Part shown: positions 25,734 to 33,877 of the stretch, piece by piece
How positions within the stretch are numbered: position 1 is the first letter of the stretch
Layout: every line of letters begins with the position of its first letter
From: Acidimicrobiaceae bacterium
GTDB taxonomy: Bacteria; Actinomycetota; Acidimicrobiia; Acidimicrobiales; Poriferisodalaceae
Assembly (NCBI GenBank): GCA_002722565.1
Contig: PBMG01000007.1
Span: 168,423-232,422, forward strand
DNA length: 64,000 nucleotides
Reading direction: 5' to 3'
Translations under genes and position numbers: made by a program
Notes under the pieces: model-generated
The model's database searches: none
What the model was told of the DNA's origin: nothing
The model's input: the letters and a program-made list of their open reading frames with translations, nothing else

Positions 25734-26957
25734 ATGGATGACAAACCAAGGAATCTCAAAACACTGTTAGCCGAGTCGAAAGATGCCTCGGAGCTAATGG
25801 TCGACCTCGCCTACGCGGCGCTGTATTTCGACGACGAGGGAATGGCTGAAGCTGTTCTTGGTCTCGAAGAAGAGATGTCTGATCTTGTGCATGAGATGCG
25901 ATCTTTAGCGATGCTTGCTGTGCGCCACCCGCGTGAGGTTGACGGTATGAGTTCAGTCTTACAGGTCGTTTCATCCATCGAACAGATCGCAAATGCTGCA
26001 GTCGATATTGCCAAGATCGTTCTGCGGAATATCGGTATCCCGCGTGCTCTTGTGGTCGACCTAGCCCAAGCAGCCGAAGTTTCGCACCGACTGGTGGTGG
26101 CTGATGGGAGTCATTTAGCTAATCGACCTCTGTCGGACATGGAATTACCTGTTGTAGTTGGAATGAGGGTGGTCGCCATACAAAGAGGTAGACGTTGGCT
26201 CACAGATGTGGGTGGAGACGAAGTCGTTGAGGCTGGTGACGCTCTATTCATGCGGGGTGAACCCGCCGGGATAATTCGGCTGCGGGAATTAGCAGCGGCG
26301 GTGCCATGGGTTCCTCCAGTTGCAGATACTTCAACTCTTCTGACTGACCTTGATCGAGCAGTAGACACCCTTGTCGAGATGAAGAATATTTCCGAAACCG
26401 CTATTGGGTTGGCTTATTCGGCGTTGGTGCTTCAAGACCTGTCGTTGGCCAGGGAAGTTCGTGCCTTAGAAGAGCGCTTAGATGGAATGAAGGTTTCTTT
26501 GCAAACCTGGGTTCTTCGAGCAGCTGCAGATGACGTTGATCCTTCAGAACTTCGCGGTTTACTTCACCTAGCTGAAGCAGCAGAAGATATAGGCGACCAA
26601 GCACTTCAAATAGTTTCTCTAGTCCTTGACCAAGAGGACGTGCATCCGGTGTTAGCTCTGGCCTTAGGTGATACCGACGATGTGGTTGTGCAAGTGCCTA
26701 TTGCACCAGGCTCCAGCGCTGATGATGCGACATTGGGGTCGCTTGGGCTAGCGGTCGACCCTGGATATCACGTACTTGCTGTGCGCCGAGCGTCTGGCTA
26801 CATATATAACCCAAGAAAAACCGTGACTTTAAAAGCAGGTGATGAGCTGCTTGCTTCTGGGCCAGAAGAAGGCAGAGAGCGTTTGGCCGCCTTATGCGGA
26901 TATGCGATGGCCGTGGACGAAGAAACGGGAATGGTAGCCCTCACTCCTGCAAGCTAA
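25734..26957 (+). CDS. PhoU-like/TrkA-C (RCK_C) domain protein, probable regulator of the adjacent transporter
   Basis: The frame opens at GTG 25722, but ATG 25734 is the better start. The 407-residue protein is two tandem repeats. Each has a helical PhoU-like segment (LMVDLAYAALYFDDEGMAEA and ISETAIGLAYSALVLQDLSL) and then a beta-rich TrkA-C (RCK_C) ligand-binding segment (LPVVVGMRVVAIQRGRRWLT; PGYHVLAVRRASGYIYNP). PhoU/RCK_C proteins are commonly paired with SLC41-type transporters in actinobacteria and archaea. It is cytoplasmic, and would sense ion or nucleotide levels and gate the transporter encoded 97 bases upstream. Confidence 0.82.
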   Translation: MDDKPRNLKTLLAESKDASELMVDLAYAALYFDDEGMAEAVLGLEEEMSDLVHEMRSLAMLAVRHPREVDGMSSVLQVVSSIEQIANAAVDIAKIVLRNIGIPRALVVDLAQAAEVSHRLVVADGSHLANRPLSDMELPVVVGMRVVAIQRGRRWLTDVGGDEVVEAGDALFMRGEPAGIIRLRELAAAVPWVPPVADTSTLLTDLDRAVDTLVEMKNISETAIGLAYSALVLQDLSLAREVRALEERLDGMKVSLQTWVLRAAADDVDPSELRGLLHLAEAAEDIGDQALQIVSLVLDQEDVHPVLALALGDTDDVVVQVPIAPGSSADDATLGSLGLAVDPGYHVLAVRRASGYIYNPRKTVTLKAGDELLASGPEEGRERLAALCGYAMAVDEETGMVALTPAS

Positions 26958-27010
26958 ATCGGGCCTTGAATACTCACGTCTGAAGTAAACGGATTGGTAG
27001 GTTGGCATTG

Positions 27011-27874
27011 ATGTCGCTGTCAATACTTACTGTCCACGCGCACCCCGACGATGAGTCGTCCAAAGGCCCTGGAACTATCAATCTCTATGCTTCTCAGGGT
27101 ATTCGAACAACTTTGGTCTGTTGCACCGGTGGCGAAGCGGGAGACATACTCAATCCGGCGATGGAGCGACAGGAAGTCAAAGAAAATTTGGCATCGGTTC
27201 GGCGGTCTGAATTGGATTTAGCCGCAGCCATTATTGGTTATGACGAAGTTGTCATGCTTGGCTACCGCGATTCGGGTATGCCGGACAGCGAAGCGAATGA
27301 ACATCCCGACGCTTTCGCAAATGCTGACTTAGATGATGCCGTAGGAAAACTTGTAGCGGTGATCCGTCGGGTGCGCCCCCAGGTTGTTATGACTTACCCG
27401 GAAGTGCAGAATCGATATCCGCACCCAGATCATCTGCAGGTAACAGCGATCAGCATCCCCGCTTTCGAACGAGCAGGTGACCCTAATTGGTACCCAGAAG
27501 CGGGAGAACCTTTCGAACCCTCAAAGCTGTATGCCCCGATCTGGTCAAGACAAAGATTGCTACTCACCCACGAGGCTTTTCTTGAGCGTGGACTTGAATC
27601 GCCTTACGACGAAAAGTGGCTGTCTGGCAGAGATAGAGATGATCGGATTACTGCAATGATTCCAGTTAATAACGCAGTCAGAAGAAAGGCTTTGTTGGCC
27701 CATGCCACTCAAGTTGATCCCGAGTCTCCTTTTTGGTTTGGTTTGCCTGAAGATGTCCAAGACGCCATCCACCCCTTTGAGGAATACATGTTGCTACGTT
27801 CACGTGTTCCCACTGATGACCTTGAAGAAGATCTGTTCGCCGGATTACGCGGCGCCGCCGGAGGTGCAGGTTGA
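27011..27874 (+). CDS. mca: mycothiol conjugate amidase (Mca-like), PIG-L family
   Basis: The protein of about 287 residues has the zinc-binding signature TVHAHPDDESSKGPGT (7-22), HPDHLQVTA, and the Mca-like GEAGDILNP and GYRDSGMPDSE. Mca cleaves mycothiol S-conjugates to export mercapturic acids and so detoxifies electrophiles. The start at ATG 27011 begins immediately before the conserved motif; TTG 27002 is less likely. The stop overlaps the next gene (TGATG). The alternative MshB assignment is less likely, given the conserved D-S-G-M-P run characteristic of Mca. Confidence 0.82.
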   Translation: MSLSILTVHAHPDDESSKGPGTINLYASQGIRTTLVCCTGGEAGDILNPAMERQEVKENLASVRRSELDLAAAIIGYDEVVMLGYRDSGMPDSEANEHPDAFANADLDDAVGKLVAVIRRVRPQVVMTYPEVQNRYPHPDHLQVTAISIPAFERAGDPNWYPEAGEPFEPSKLYAPIWSRQRLLLTHEAFLERGLESPYDEKWLSGRDRDDRITAMIPVNNAVRRKALLAHATQVDPESPFWFGLPEDVQDAIHPFEEYMLLRSRVPTDDLEEDLFAGLRGAAGGAG

Positions 27875-28251
27875 TGCAGTTCTTGAGCGAGGAATTTGTT
27901 TCTGAGTGGTCGGCTGTCGAACGGCCATTGGTCGATGATCTATCGGCACTTCTCGTTGCCAAAATTGACGGCACTCCCGAAGGCAAGGTCGCGGTTTCGG
28001 TGGAGTTCAGTGGCGGAGCCATTGAAAATGCGTATCTCGGTTCAGGACGCGGTCGCGACCTTGAACTTGCAATGTCGTACCAGTTGGCTGTTCAGCTATT
28101 CCGTCATGAGGCTGACCCAGCATCTGAGTACATGAAAGGGCAACTCAAGATGAGTGGGGATATGAGGCTCTGGCTGAAATTACTGCCGGCGTGGCAAGCT
28201 CGGATTAATGATGCGGAAGTATCTGACCTAGTGGCGCAGACCATTATTTGA
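27874..28251 (+). CDS. SCP2 sterol-carrier-like domain protein
   Basis: The 125-residue protein overlaps the Mca-like gene stop by one base. The C-terminal half (EYMKGQLKMSGDMRLWLKLLPAW) matches the last strand and helix of SCP2 domains (the GKLKxxGDMxLAMKL type), a small lipid-binding fold. The N-terminal half (VAVSVEFSGGAIENAYLG) fits the beta sheet. SCP2 domains bind fatty acyl or sterol ligands. In actinobacteria the same fold (DUF1794/MDMPI C-terminal) also appears in mycothiol-linked enzymes, which agrees with its neighbour. The exact ligand is unknown. Confidence 0.65.
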   Translation: MQFLSEEFVSEWSAVERPLVDDLSALLVAKIDGTPEGKVAVSVEFSGGAIENAYLGSGRGRDLELAMSYQLAVQLFRHEADPASEYMKGQLKMSGDMRLWLKLLPAWQARINDAEVSDLVAQTII

Positions 28252-28281
28252 GTTTGATTTGCCTGGACCACTGTTGATGGC

Positions 28282-29448
28282 TCACACCCGTTGGATGATT
28301 GTCCCTGTTCCTAGCCCACCACCACAGCACATCGTCACTAAACCAAATTCTTTGTCAGCGCGATGTAATTCGTGAAGCGCTTTGGTCATAAGAATTGAGC
28401 CTGTTCCTCCAAGTGGGTGACCTAAAGCGATAGCGCCACCATTGGGGTTAACTGAATCCATGTCTGGGTTCATTTCGCGAGCCCAGGCTAAAACCACCGA
28501 AGCGAAAGCCTCGTTTATTTCGACGACATCGATATCACCCATGTTCATCTGGTTGCGTTCTAAGAGATGGTGGGTTGCTTCTATCGGCCCCGTAAGCATC
28601 AACACGGGGTCACTTCCGACTAGGCAAGTGTCCACGATCCGACCCAATGGTTTAAGACCCTGTTCGGCGGCTTTCTCGGCAGTCATCATTAGCACCGCGC
28701 CGCTTCCATCACTTATCTGCGACGAGGCGCCAGCTGTATGGACGCCATCGTCCATTACCGGGCTTAGTTGGGACAAAGCCTCGAGCGTGGTTGGTCGAAT
28801 CCCGCCGTCTTTTGATACTCGCTGCGTTTGGCCTGTTGCAGTTCCGTCTTCGTCAACTACAGGAACATCGACCTCTACTATTTGGGTGGCGAACCTATCT
28901 TCCTCCCATGCCCTTGCAGCGTTTGTTTGGCTTCGTAGGCCGAATTCGTCGCATTCTTCGCGGGTTATGTTCCACTTTTTAGCTAATAATTCAGCGCCTT
29001 GGAACTGGCTTGTGTATTCGTAGTGATCTTTGTACCTAGGTGTGGCTGTCAATTGACCTTTTTTGTATGACGATCCCATCGGGTTTCTTGTCATGGATTC
29101 GACGCCGCACCCAACGGCACTATCAACTACTCCGGAGGCCACTAACCCGTAGGCGAGAGAAATTGCTTGTTGGCTTGAGCCGCATTGAGCATCGACAGTT
29201 GTTGCCGCGACGGTTAAGGGCATTCCGGCAGCGAGCCAGGCGGTGCGGGCAATATTCGCGGTTTGCTCACCTGCTTGGCTAACACACCCTCCAACTACTT
29301 GTCCGATAGTGGAAGGATCGACCCCGCTTCGCTCTATAAGAGCCGTTTGTACCTCGCTCAGAAGGTCAGATGGATGAATATTGCTTAACTCTCCGCCTCG
29401 ACGGCCAACAGGCGAACGAACGGCTTCAACGATCACGATTTCAGACAT
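28282..29448 (-). CDS. thiolase / acetyl-CoA C-acyltransferase
   Basis: The 388-residue thiolase has the acylated Cys in TVDAQCGSSQQAISLAYG (about 88), the His site NPNGGAIALGHPLGGTGS, and the C-terminal catalytic Cys in LVTMCCGGGLGTG. It cleaves 3-ketoacyl-CoA with CoA (or condenses acetyl-CoA). Resemblance of SQAGEQTANIARTAWLAAG and EYTSQFQGAELLA to FadA5/FadA6-like steroid thiolases of actinobacteria points to beta-oxidation of bulky acyl chains; that is inference. It is monocistronic, with its promoter likely in the 405-base gap that follows its start. Confidence 0.92.
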   Translation of the reverse strand: MSEIVIVEAVRSPVGRRGGELSNIHPSDLLSEVQTALIERSGVDPSTIGQVVGGCVSQAGEQTANIARTAWLAAGMPLTVAATTVDAQCGSSQQAISLAYGLVASGVVDSAVGCGVESMTRNPMGSSYKKGQLTATPRYKDHYEYTSQFQGAELLAKKWNITREECDEFGLRSQTNAARAWEEDRFATQIVEVDVPVVDEDGTATGQTQRVSKDGGIRPTTLEALSQLSPVMDDGVHTAGASSQISDGSGAVLMMTAEKAAEQGLKPLGRIVDTCLVGSDPVLMLTGPIEATHHLLERNQMNMGDIDVVEINEAFASVVLAWAREMNPDMDSVNPNGGAIALGHPLGGTGSILMTKALHELHRADKEFGLVTMCCGGGLGTGTIIQRV

Positions 29449-29550
29449 GTCCCAACCTTAGCCAGGGAAGTCGTTCAAAACCTTTGCTTTGGCGGATTGC
29501 CCAAATCTTGGTGATCAAGGTTTGTTCGGAAGCTGAGTAGAAATTGAGGT

Positions 29551-29718
29551 CTATGCGGCATCGAGATCGATGTCCGGCAGTAGGTGAGCACTGGCTAACG
29601 CAGCCCTCGCTTCGGCAACTCCCTTCCTTCCCAGATCACGAGTCTTGAAATTCAATTTCTGACTGTTCCGTTGAGATGTTCTAGGAGCTATTTCAATAAG
29701 GCGTAACTGTCCTGTCAT
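29551..29718 (-). CDS. small 55-residue protein, unrecognised (too short for usual gene cut-off)
   Basis: In the 405-base gap 29449-29853, a minus-strand frame from ATG 29718 to TAG 29551 encodes a soluble basic peptide: MTGQLRLIEIAPRTSQR, then KLNFKTRDLGRKGVAEAR, then a helix-like AALASAHLLPDIDLDAA. The composition is that of a real protein, without the Ser/Arg noise seen in shadow frames. The block TRDLGRKGVAEARAALA looks like a conserved helix I associate, from memory and without a search, with small actinobacterial hypotheticals. A GGAG four to seven bases before the ATG is a poorly placed ribosome site. The remaining 102 and 135 bases of the gap hold promoters at most. Confidence 0.55.
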   Translation of the reverse strand: MTGQLRLIEIAPRTSQRNSQKLNFKTRDLGRKGVAEARAALASAHLLPDIDLDAA

Positions 29719-29853
29719 GGCTCCATTGTTGTGGTGGGGTGGGACAGCGAGGCGCGAAAATTGTCCAGCTAAGTGCGAGGAGATAGGTAACTAGGGAGGC
29801 GATCTGGCTAATGTCGGAGACAGAGTGCTACCCGATTAAGGAATCTTGAAACT

Positions 29854-30822
29854 ATGAGCTACCGCCACGGCATAACAGTTCCCTTCGATGCACCGCTGAT
29901 TGAGCAGCGTGCGTTGTACAAGGAATTTGCTGACTTGGGATACACGGACTTATGGAGTTCGGAAGCCGATGGAGCCGATGGTTTTACGCCACTTATTCTG
30001 GCCTCCCAGTGGGCGCCGCAACTTCGTTTGGGGGTAGCCATCATTCCGGCGTTCACTCGTGGTCCGGCGTTAATGGCGCAACACATTGCGTCAATGTGTG
30101 AGGCTGCTCCGGGGCGTTTTGTGATGGGCATCGGTTCGTCTTCGAATGTGATTGTTGAAAACTGGAATGGAATCCCGTTCGAAGAGCCCTATAAGAGAAC
30201 TCGCGACATGGTCCGATTCCTCCGTTCAGCGCTTACAGGTGAGAAGGTAAGTCAAGAATTTGATGGATTTGAAGTCAAAGGATTCACATTGAGGAGAGTC
30301 CCATCAGAGCAGCCCCCGATACTGATTGCAGCTTTGCGGGCTGGCATGCTTCGTCTCGCTGGTCGAGAAGGAGACGGGGCTATCATCAACTGGCTTTCAG
30401 CCTCTGATGTCGCCACTGTGAAGCCATATGTAGATGAAGGGGGTTCGGACAAAGAGATAGTTGCTCGAATTTTCTGTTGCCCTAACCCGGATGCAGAAGT
30501 TGTTCGAGCCGGAGCGAAACGAGCGATTGCGGCCTACCTAAACGTTCCTGTTTATGCAGATTTCCATCGTTGGCTGGGTCGATCCGAAGATCTTGAAGGT
30601 ATGTGGAGTGCATGGTCAGCCGGAGATCGAAAAGCTGCGCTCGACGCGATTCCCGATCATGTGGTTGATGAACTAATAGTTCATGGACACCCTGAAGAAT
30701 GCCGGGAACACATTGATCGCTATCACGAGATGGGGGTTACGACTTCCGCTGTTTCGGTAATGCCATTTGGAGATATTGATCCTGTGCAGGCGGCGCGCGA
30801 CCTTGCGCCCGCTGCGCGATGA
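29854..30822 (+). CDS. LLM-class F420-dependent oxidoreductase
   Basis: The 322-residue luciferase-like TIM-barrel enzyme has the family marks LWSSEADGADGFTPLIL, VAIIPAFTRGPALMAQ, and the phosphate-binding GRFVMGIGSSSNVIV. Members reduce or oxidise a wide range of substrates with F420 in actinobacteria; F420 over FMN is inferred from the cofC gene at 4870 and from relatedness to Acidimicrobiia proteins. It lies 31 bases before an enoyl-CoA hydratase gene on the same strand, so it may act on a CoA-pathway intermediate. Confidence 0.87.
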   Translation: MSYRHGITVPFDAPLIEQRALYKEFADLGYTDLWSSEADGADGFTPLILASQWAPQLRLGVAIIPAFTRGPALMAQHIASMCEAAPGRFVMGIGSSSNVIVENWNGIPFEEPYKRTRDMVRFLRSALTGEKVSQEFDGFEVKGFTLRRVPSEQPPILIAALRAGMLRLAGREGDGAIINWLSASDVATVKPYVDEGGSDKEIVARIFCCPNPDAEVVRAGAKRAIAAYLNVPVYADFHRWLGRSEDLEGMWSAWSAGDRKAALDAIPDHVVDELIVHGHPEECREHIDRYHEMGVTTSAVSVMPFGDIDPVQAARDLAPAAR

Positions 30823-30853
30823 GACCCAAAAGAGATGTTGAAAGGATGAGAAA

Positions 30854-31642
30854 ATGAATTTAGAAACTATTGAATATGAAACACGAGACGGAGTAGCGCA
30901 CGTCCGGTTTGCTCGCCAGGGTGGGGCTAATACAGTCAACCCTCAGTTTTCTCGTGACCTTCGGGACGTCATGTTGGAAATTGAATGGGATGAACAGGTC
31001 AAAGCTGTCTCTGTAACTGCTGAAGGCAAAGTGTTCCATGCGGGTGGAGATTTGAAAGAGTTCCACGAGGCAGGGGCAGGCCTACCGAAACTAGCTAGTG
31101 GAATGCTTACGGATTTCCATGGTGGCATTTACAAAATGAATCGCATGCCCAAGCCCTTTGTAGCTGGCGTTAACGGTGCAGCAGGTGGAGCGGGTCTCTC
31201 AATAGTCAGCGCTTTCGACTTGGTTGTGGCTGGAGAGTCGGCACAGTTCACCATGGCTTACACAAGAGCTGGAGTTACTCCCGATGGGACGTCTACCTAC
31301 TTTGTAGCTCGTCACATCGGTGTGCGCAGGATGCTTGACCTCACCCTGACAAACAGAGTCCTGTCAGCACATGAAGCTGAGGAATGGGGATTAGTAAATC
31401 GCGTGGTCCCTGATGATGAAGTTGATGCTGCTACAGCTGAGTTAGCTCAGTCACTTGCTAATGGGCCAGCATGGGCGTTGGGTCATGCCAAGCAAATCGT
31501 CTATGCCGGTTTTAATAGTTCCTTGGAACAGGCTGGCGAAGTAGAAGGCGTGATGATTGCAGAGGCTATGGCTACACACGATGGGCAAGAAGGAATAGCC
31601 GCGTTTGTGGAGAAACGAACCCCCAATTTTATTGGTGAATAG
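30854..31642 (+). CDS. enoyl-CoA hydratase/isomerase (crotonase family)
   Basis: The 262-residue crotonase-fold protein has the oxyanion-hole segments GKVFHAGGDLKEF (about residue 57) and VNGAAGGAGLSIVSAFD, the latter followed by SAQFTMAYTRAGVTPDG. One catalytic Glu of the classical hydratase appears replaced near the second segment, so isomerase or another crotonase reaction is possible. It forms an operon with the upstream LLM oxidoreductase. It ends seven bases from the convergent DUF3817 gene. Confidence 0.87.
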   Translation: MNLETIEYETRDGVAHVRFARQGGANTVNPQFSRDLRDVMLEIEWDEQVKAVSVTAEGKVFHAGGDLKEFHEAGAGLPKLASGMLTDFHGGIYKMNRMPKPFVAGVNGAAGGAGLSIVSAFDLVVAGESAQFTMAYTRAGVTPDGTSTYFVARHIGVRRMLDLTLTNRVLSAHEAEEWGLVNRVVPDDEVDAATAELAQSLANGPAWALGHAKQIVYAGFNSSLEQAGEVEGVMIAEAMATHDGQEGIAAFVEKRTPNFIGE

Positions 31643-31649
31643 CTACTAG

Positions 31650-31937
31650 TCAATTTCCGTAATCGGCTGAAGTGCTGATCCAACGGTCAACTAGAAAACC
31701 TCCGAGAGGTAAAGAGCCCAAAACCATCGCTGCGACGGCTTTTTTGACGGACCATTTTAGATGTAAGAACCATCGGGCTATAACGATCACAAAGATTAGG
31801 TACAGAACACCGTGTATCGGTCCGACAATCGTCACACCCTTCTCATATCCGGTCGCGTATTTGACTGCGGTAGCCGCGAGGAGAATTAGATAGCTCACGG
31901 CTTCCAAACGAGATGTCAGATGCAAAATTCGATACAT
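31650..31937 (-). CDS. DUF3817 small integral membrane protein
   Basis: The 95-residue protein from ATG 31937 (an ORF start at 31985 would put 16 odd residues in front) has three or so membrane segments: LTSRLEAVSYLILLAATAVKY, GPIHGVLYLIFVIVIARWF, and a final VAAMVLGSLPLGGFLVDRWI. The layout and the HGVLYLIFV core are those of DUF3817, a family of unknown function often seen in actinobacteria. Its start codon lies inside the reading frame of the divergent amidotransferase gene if the latter starts at 31936. Confidence 0.78.
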   Translation of the reverse strand: MYRILHLTSRLEAVSYLILLAATAVKYATGYEKGVTIVGPIHGVLYLIFVIVIARWFLHLKWSVKKAVAAMVLGSLPLGGFLVDRWISTSADYGN

Positions 31938-31959
31938 GGGCACAGTTTTGCGTACCTTC

Positions 31960-32676
31960 GTGTCTGTGGCACCACTTATAGGCATTACTGGTCGAACCTC
32001 TGTGGGCTCAGTCTTGGCTCCCGGAGCTGCTCATCTAACTGACAGTCCGGTGGATTGGTTCTTTGGAGAGTATGCAATTCAGGTTCGTGAAGCAGGCGGC
32101 TTACCGGTTGAACTTCCGACGATTGACAGTCCGAATGATTACGTTGAACGACTCGACGCCATTGTGCTGACTGGCGGTGGGGATATTGCTCCGGAACGAT
32201 GGAATGGGCCGGTTGATAGTTCTTTCATGATTTCACGAGAGCGCGATGCCTTTGAACTTGCTCTGCTGAAAGCTGCGGTGGATTCGGGAATACCGGTTCT
32301 GGGGATCTGTCGTGGTCTCCAACTGATCAATGTCTTTTTTGGAGGGACTTTGGTCCCTCACTTAGATGCGTCGGAAGGGGACAGGCATTCGAAGTCAGCA
32401 GCTAATCGAGCTGAAGAGCGACACTCAGTTGAATGCATGCCGGAAACCATTTTGTTTGAACTTTACGGACCGACAGTGATGGTCAATTCGTTCCACCATC
32501 AAGCCGTTGACCGGTTAGGAGATGGATTAAGGGCTACTGCACGCTCACCTGATGGGACGGTTGAGGGAATCGAAGATATGAGCGGTCGTCTTCTCGGAGT
32601 TCAGTGGCATCCTGAAATGTTGAAAGGTTCACAGCCAGCATTCGCTTGGCTAGTTGAATTGGCAAATGCACGCTAG
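31960..32676 (+). CDS. gamma-glutamyl-gamma-aminobutyrate hydrolase-type class I glutamine amidotransferase (peptidase C26)
   Basis: The GTG 31960 start (or GTG 31966) leads into PLIGITGRTSV; a start at 31936 would clash with the divergent membrane gene. The 238-residue protein has the C26 active site: Cys in VLGICRGLQLINVFFGG, LTGGGDIAPERW ahead of it, and the His/Glu pair in GVQWHPEM. Family members such as PuuD hydrolyse gamma-glutamyl amides, e.g. of putrescine degradation. No polyamine genes are adjacent, so the substrate is open. Confidence 0.86.
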   Translation: MSVAPLIGITGRTSVGSVLAPGAAHLTDSPVDWFFGEYAIQVREAGGLPVELPTIDSPNDYVERLDAIVLTGGGDIAPERWNGPVDSSFMISRERDAFELALLKAAVDSGIPVLGICRGLQLINVFFGGTLVPHLDASEGDRHSKSAANRAEERHSVECMPETILFELYGPTVMVNSFHHQAVDRLGDGLRATARSPDGTVEGIEDMSGRLLGVQWHPEMLKGSQPAFAWLVELANAR

Positions 32677-32689
32677 GAGATTGATCTTT

Positions 32690-33877
32690 CTAGATCACCC
32701 CGCGCATACGGCGATCTTTTACCTCATCGGGGTCCAACCCTAAAAACTCCCCATAAATTGCTTCGTTGTCTGCTCCTACAGGATGAAAGATCTCAAGGTC
32801 TCGAAGTTGCGAACCATGGAACCTTAAAGGGCTGTGTGGTAGAGGAATTTTTCCTAGAGTCTCATGGTCGACCCATTGCAGAAATTGACGTTCAATGAGG
32901 TGGGAGTCGTTCACAACTTCTTCAACGCCCCTAACGATGGCTACTGGCACGCCTGCTTCAGATAGGTGAGATGCAGCCTCATGACGTTGCCGGCTTTCGG
33001 TCCACTGCTCAACTAATTGATCAACTTCTTCCATGTGTTCGGCTCGATCAGTATTGTGGCGGAACTTTGGCTCCTCGAGAAGATCGGGCCGCCCGATGAC
33101 CTCAAGTACTGCACGCCAGTGCCTATTCGTGACTGATATCAGAGCGATGTGTCCATCGGAGCATTTGTACACGTCGTAGGGGGCTACACCCATCGCAGCG
33201 TGTTTGTTGCCGGTTCTAGGAGCGGTCCCTGTTTGGTGCCACGACAGCATGTTTGAGCAAAGCGTGTGATAGGCAGCTTCAGCCATTGATGTTTCGACCA
33301 ACCGCCCTTTACCTGTTCTTTGTGCCTCGAAGAGCGCGGTAACGATAGCGCCGTAGAGGTGGGCACCTCCTAGGAAGTCGATGAAAGCTACGCCTGCTTT
33401 CACCGGTGGTTGGTCGGGATGTCCAGTTACGCTCATCGGGCCCATGTGAGCTTGGACAGTGATGTCCATAGCCGTTTGAGCGGCATCGGGACCGCTCAAA
33501 CCGAAACCTGAAGCATGGGCAAAGACAAGTGCAGGGTTGACTTCCCATAGCGATTCGGCATCTATACCGAGCTTTTCGGGCACGCCAGGCGCGTAATTGA
33601 CCAATACGACGTCGGACTTTTCGGCGAGCCCCAAAAACATGTCGCGGCCATCATCAGATTTCAGGTCCAAAGTGATCGCTTCTTTGGAGGAGTTCAGGGC
33701 TGCGTAGGAGATGGAATCGCCTCTTGCTCGCAGTGGTTCTCCTTGAGTTTGTTCAATTTTTATGACGCGAGCTCCAGCCATCGAGAGTAGAAAGCCGGCG
33801 TAGGGCCCTTGATAGATCTGACCTAAGTCGAGCACGGTTATGCCGGTTAATGGAAGAGAGCGATCATCAGCGATCAC
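32690..33877 (-). CDS. CaiB/BaiF family CoA transferase
   Basis: The 395-residue family III CoA transferase begins LTGITVLDLGQIYQGPYAGFL and has GARVIKIEQTQGEPLRA and VNYAPGVPEKLGIDA, followed by GFLGGAHLYGA-type elements. The catalytic Asp is in VQAHMGPMSVTG-adjacent TAMDITVQA (about residue 165-170). It moves CoA from one acyl-CoA to a free acid. It is the last of a four-gene operon (amidohydrolase, GIY-YIG-like, acyl-CoA dehydrogenase, this gene), overlapping the dehydrogenase by four bases (ATGA), so the product of this transferase probably feeds that dehydrogenase. Confidence 0.9.
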   Translation of the reverse strand: MIADDRSLPLTGITVLDLGQIYQGPYAGFLLSMAGARVIKIEQTQGEPLRARGDSISYAALNSSKEAITLDLKSDDGRDMFLGLAEKSDVVLVNYAPGVPEKLGIDAESLWEVNPALVFAHASGFGLSGPDAAQTAMDITVQAHMGPMSVTGHPDQPPVKAGVAFIDFLGGAHLYGAIVTALFEAQRTGKGRLVETSMAEAAYHTLCSNMLSWHQTGTAPRTGNKHAAMGVAPYDVYKCSDGHIALISVTNRHWRAVLEVIGRPDLLEEPKFRHNTDRAEHMEEVDQLVEQWTESRQRHEAASHLSEAGVPVAIVRGVEEVVNDSHLIERQFLQWVDHETLGKIPLPHSPLRFHGSQLRDLEIFHPVGADNEAIYGEFLGLDPDEVKDRRMRGVI

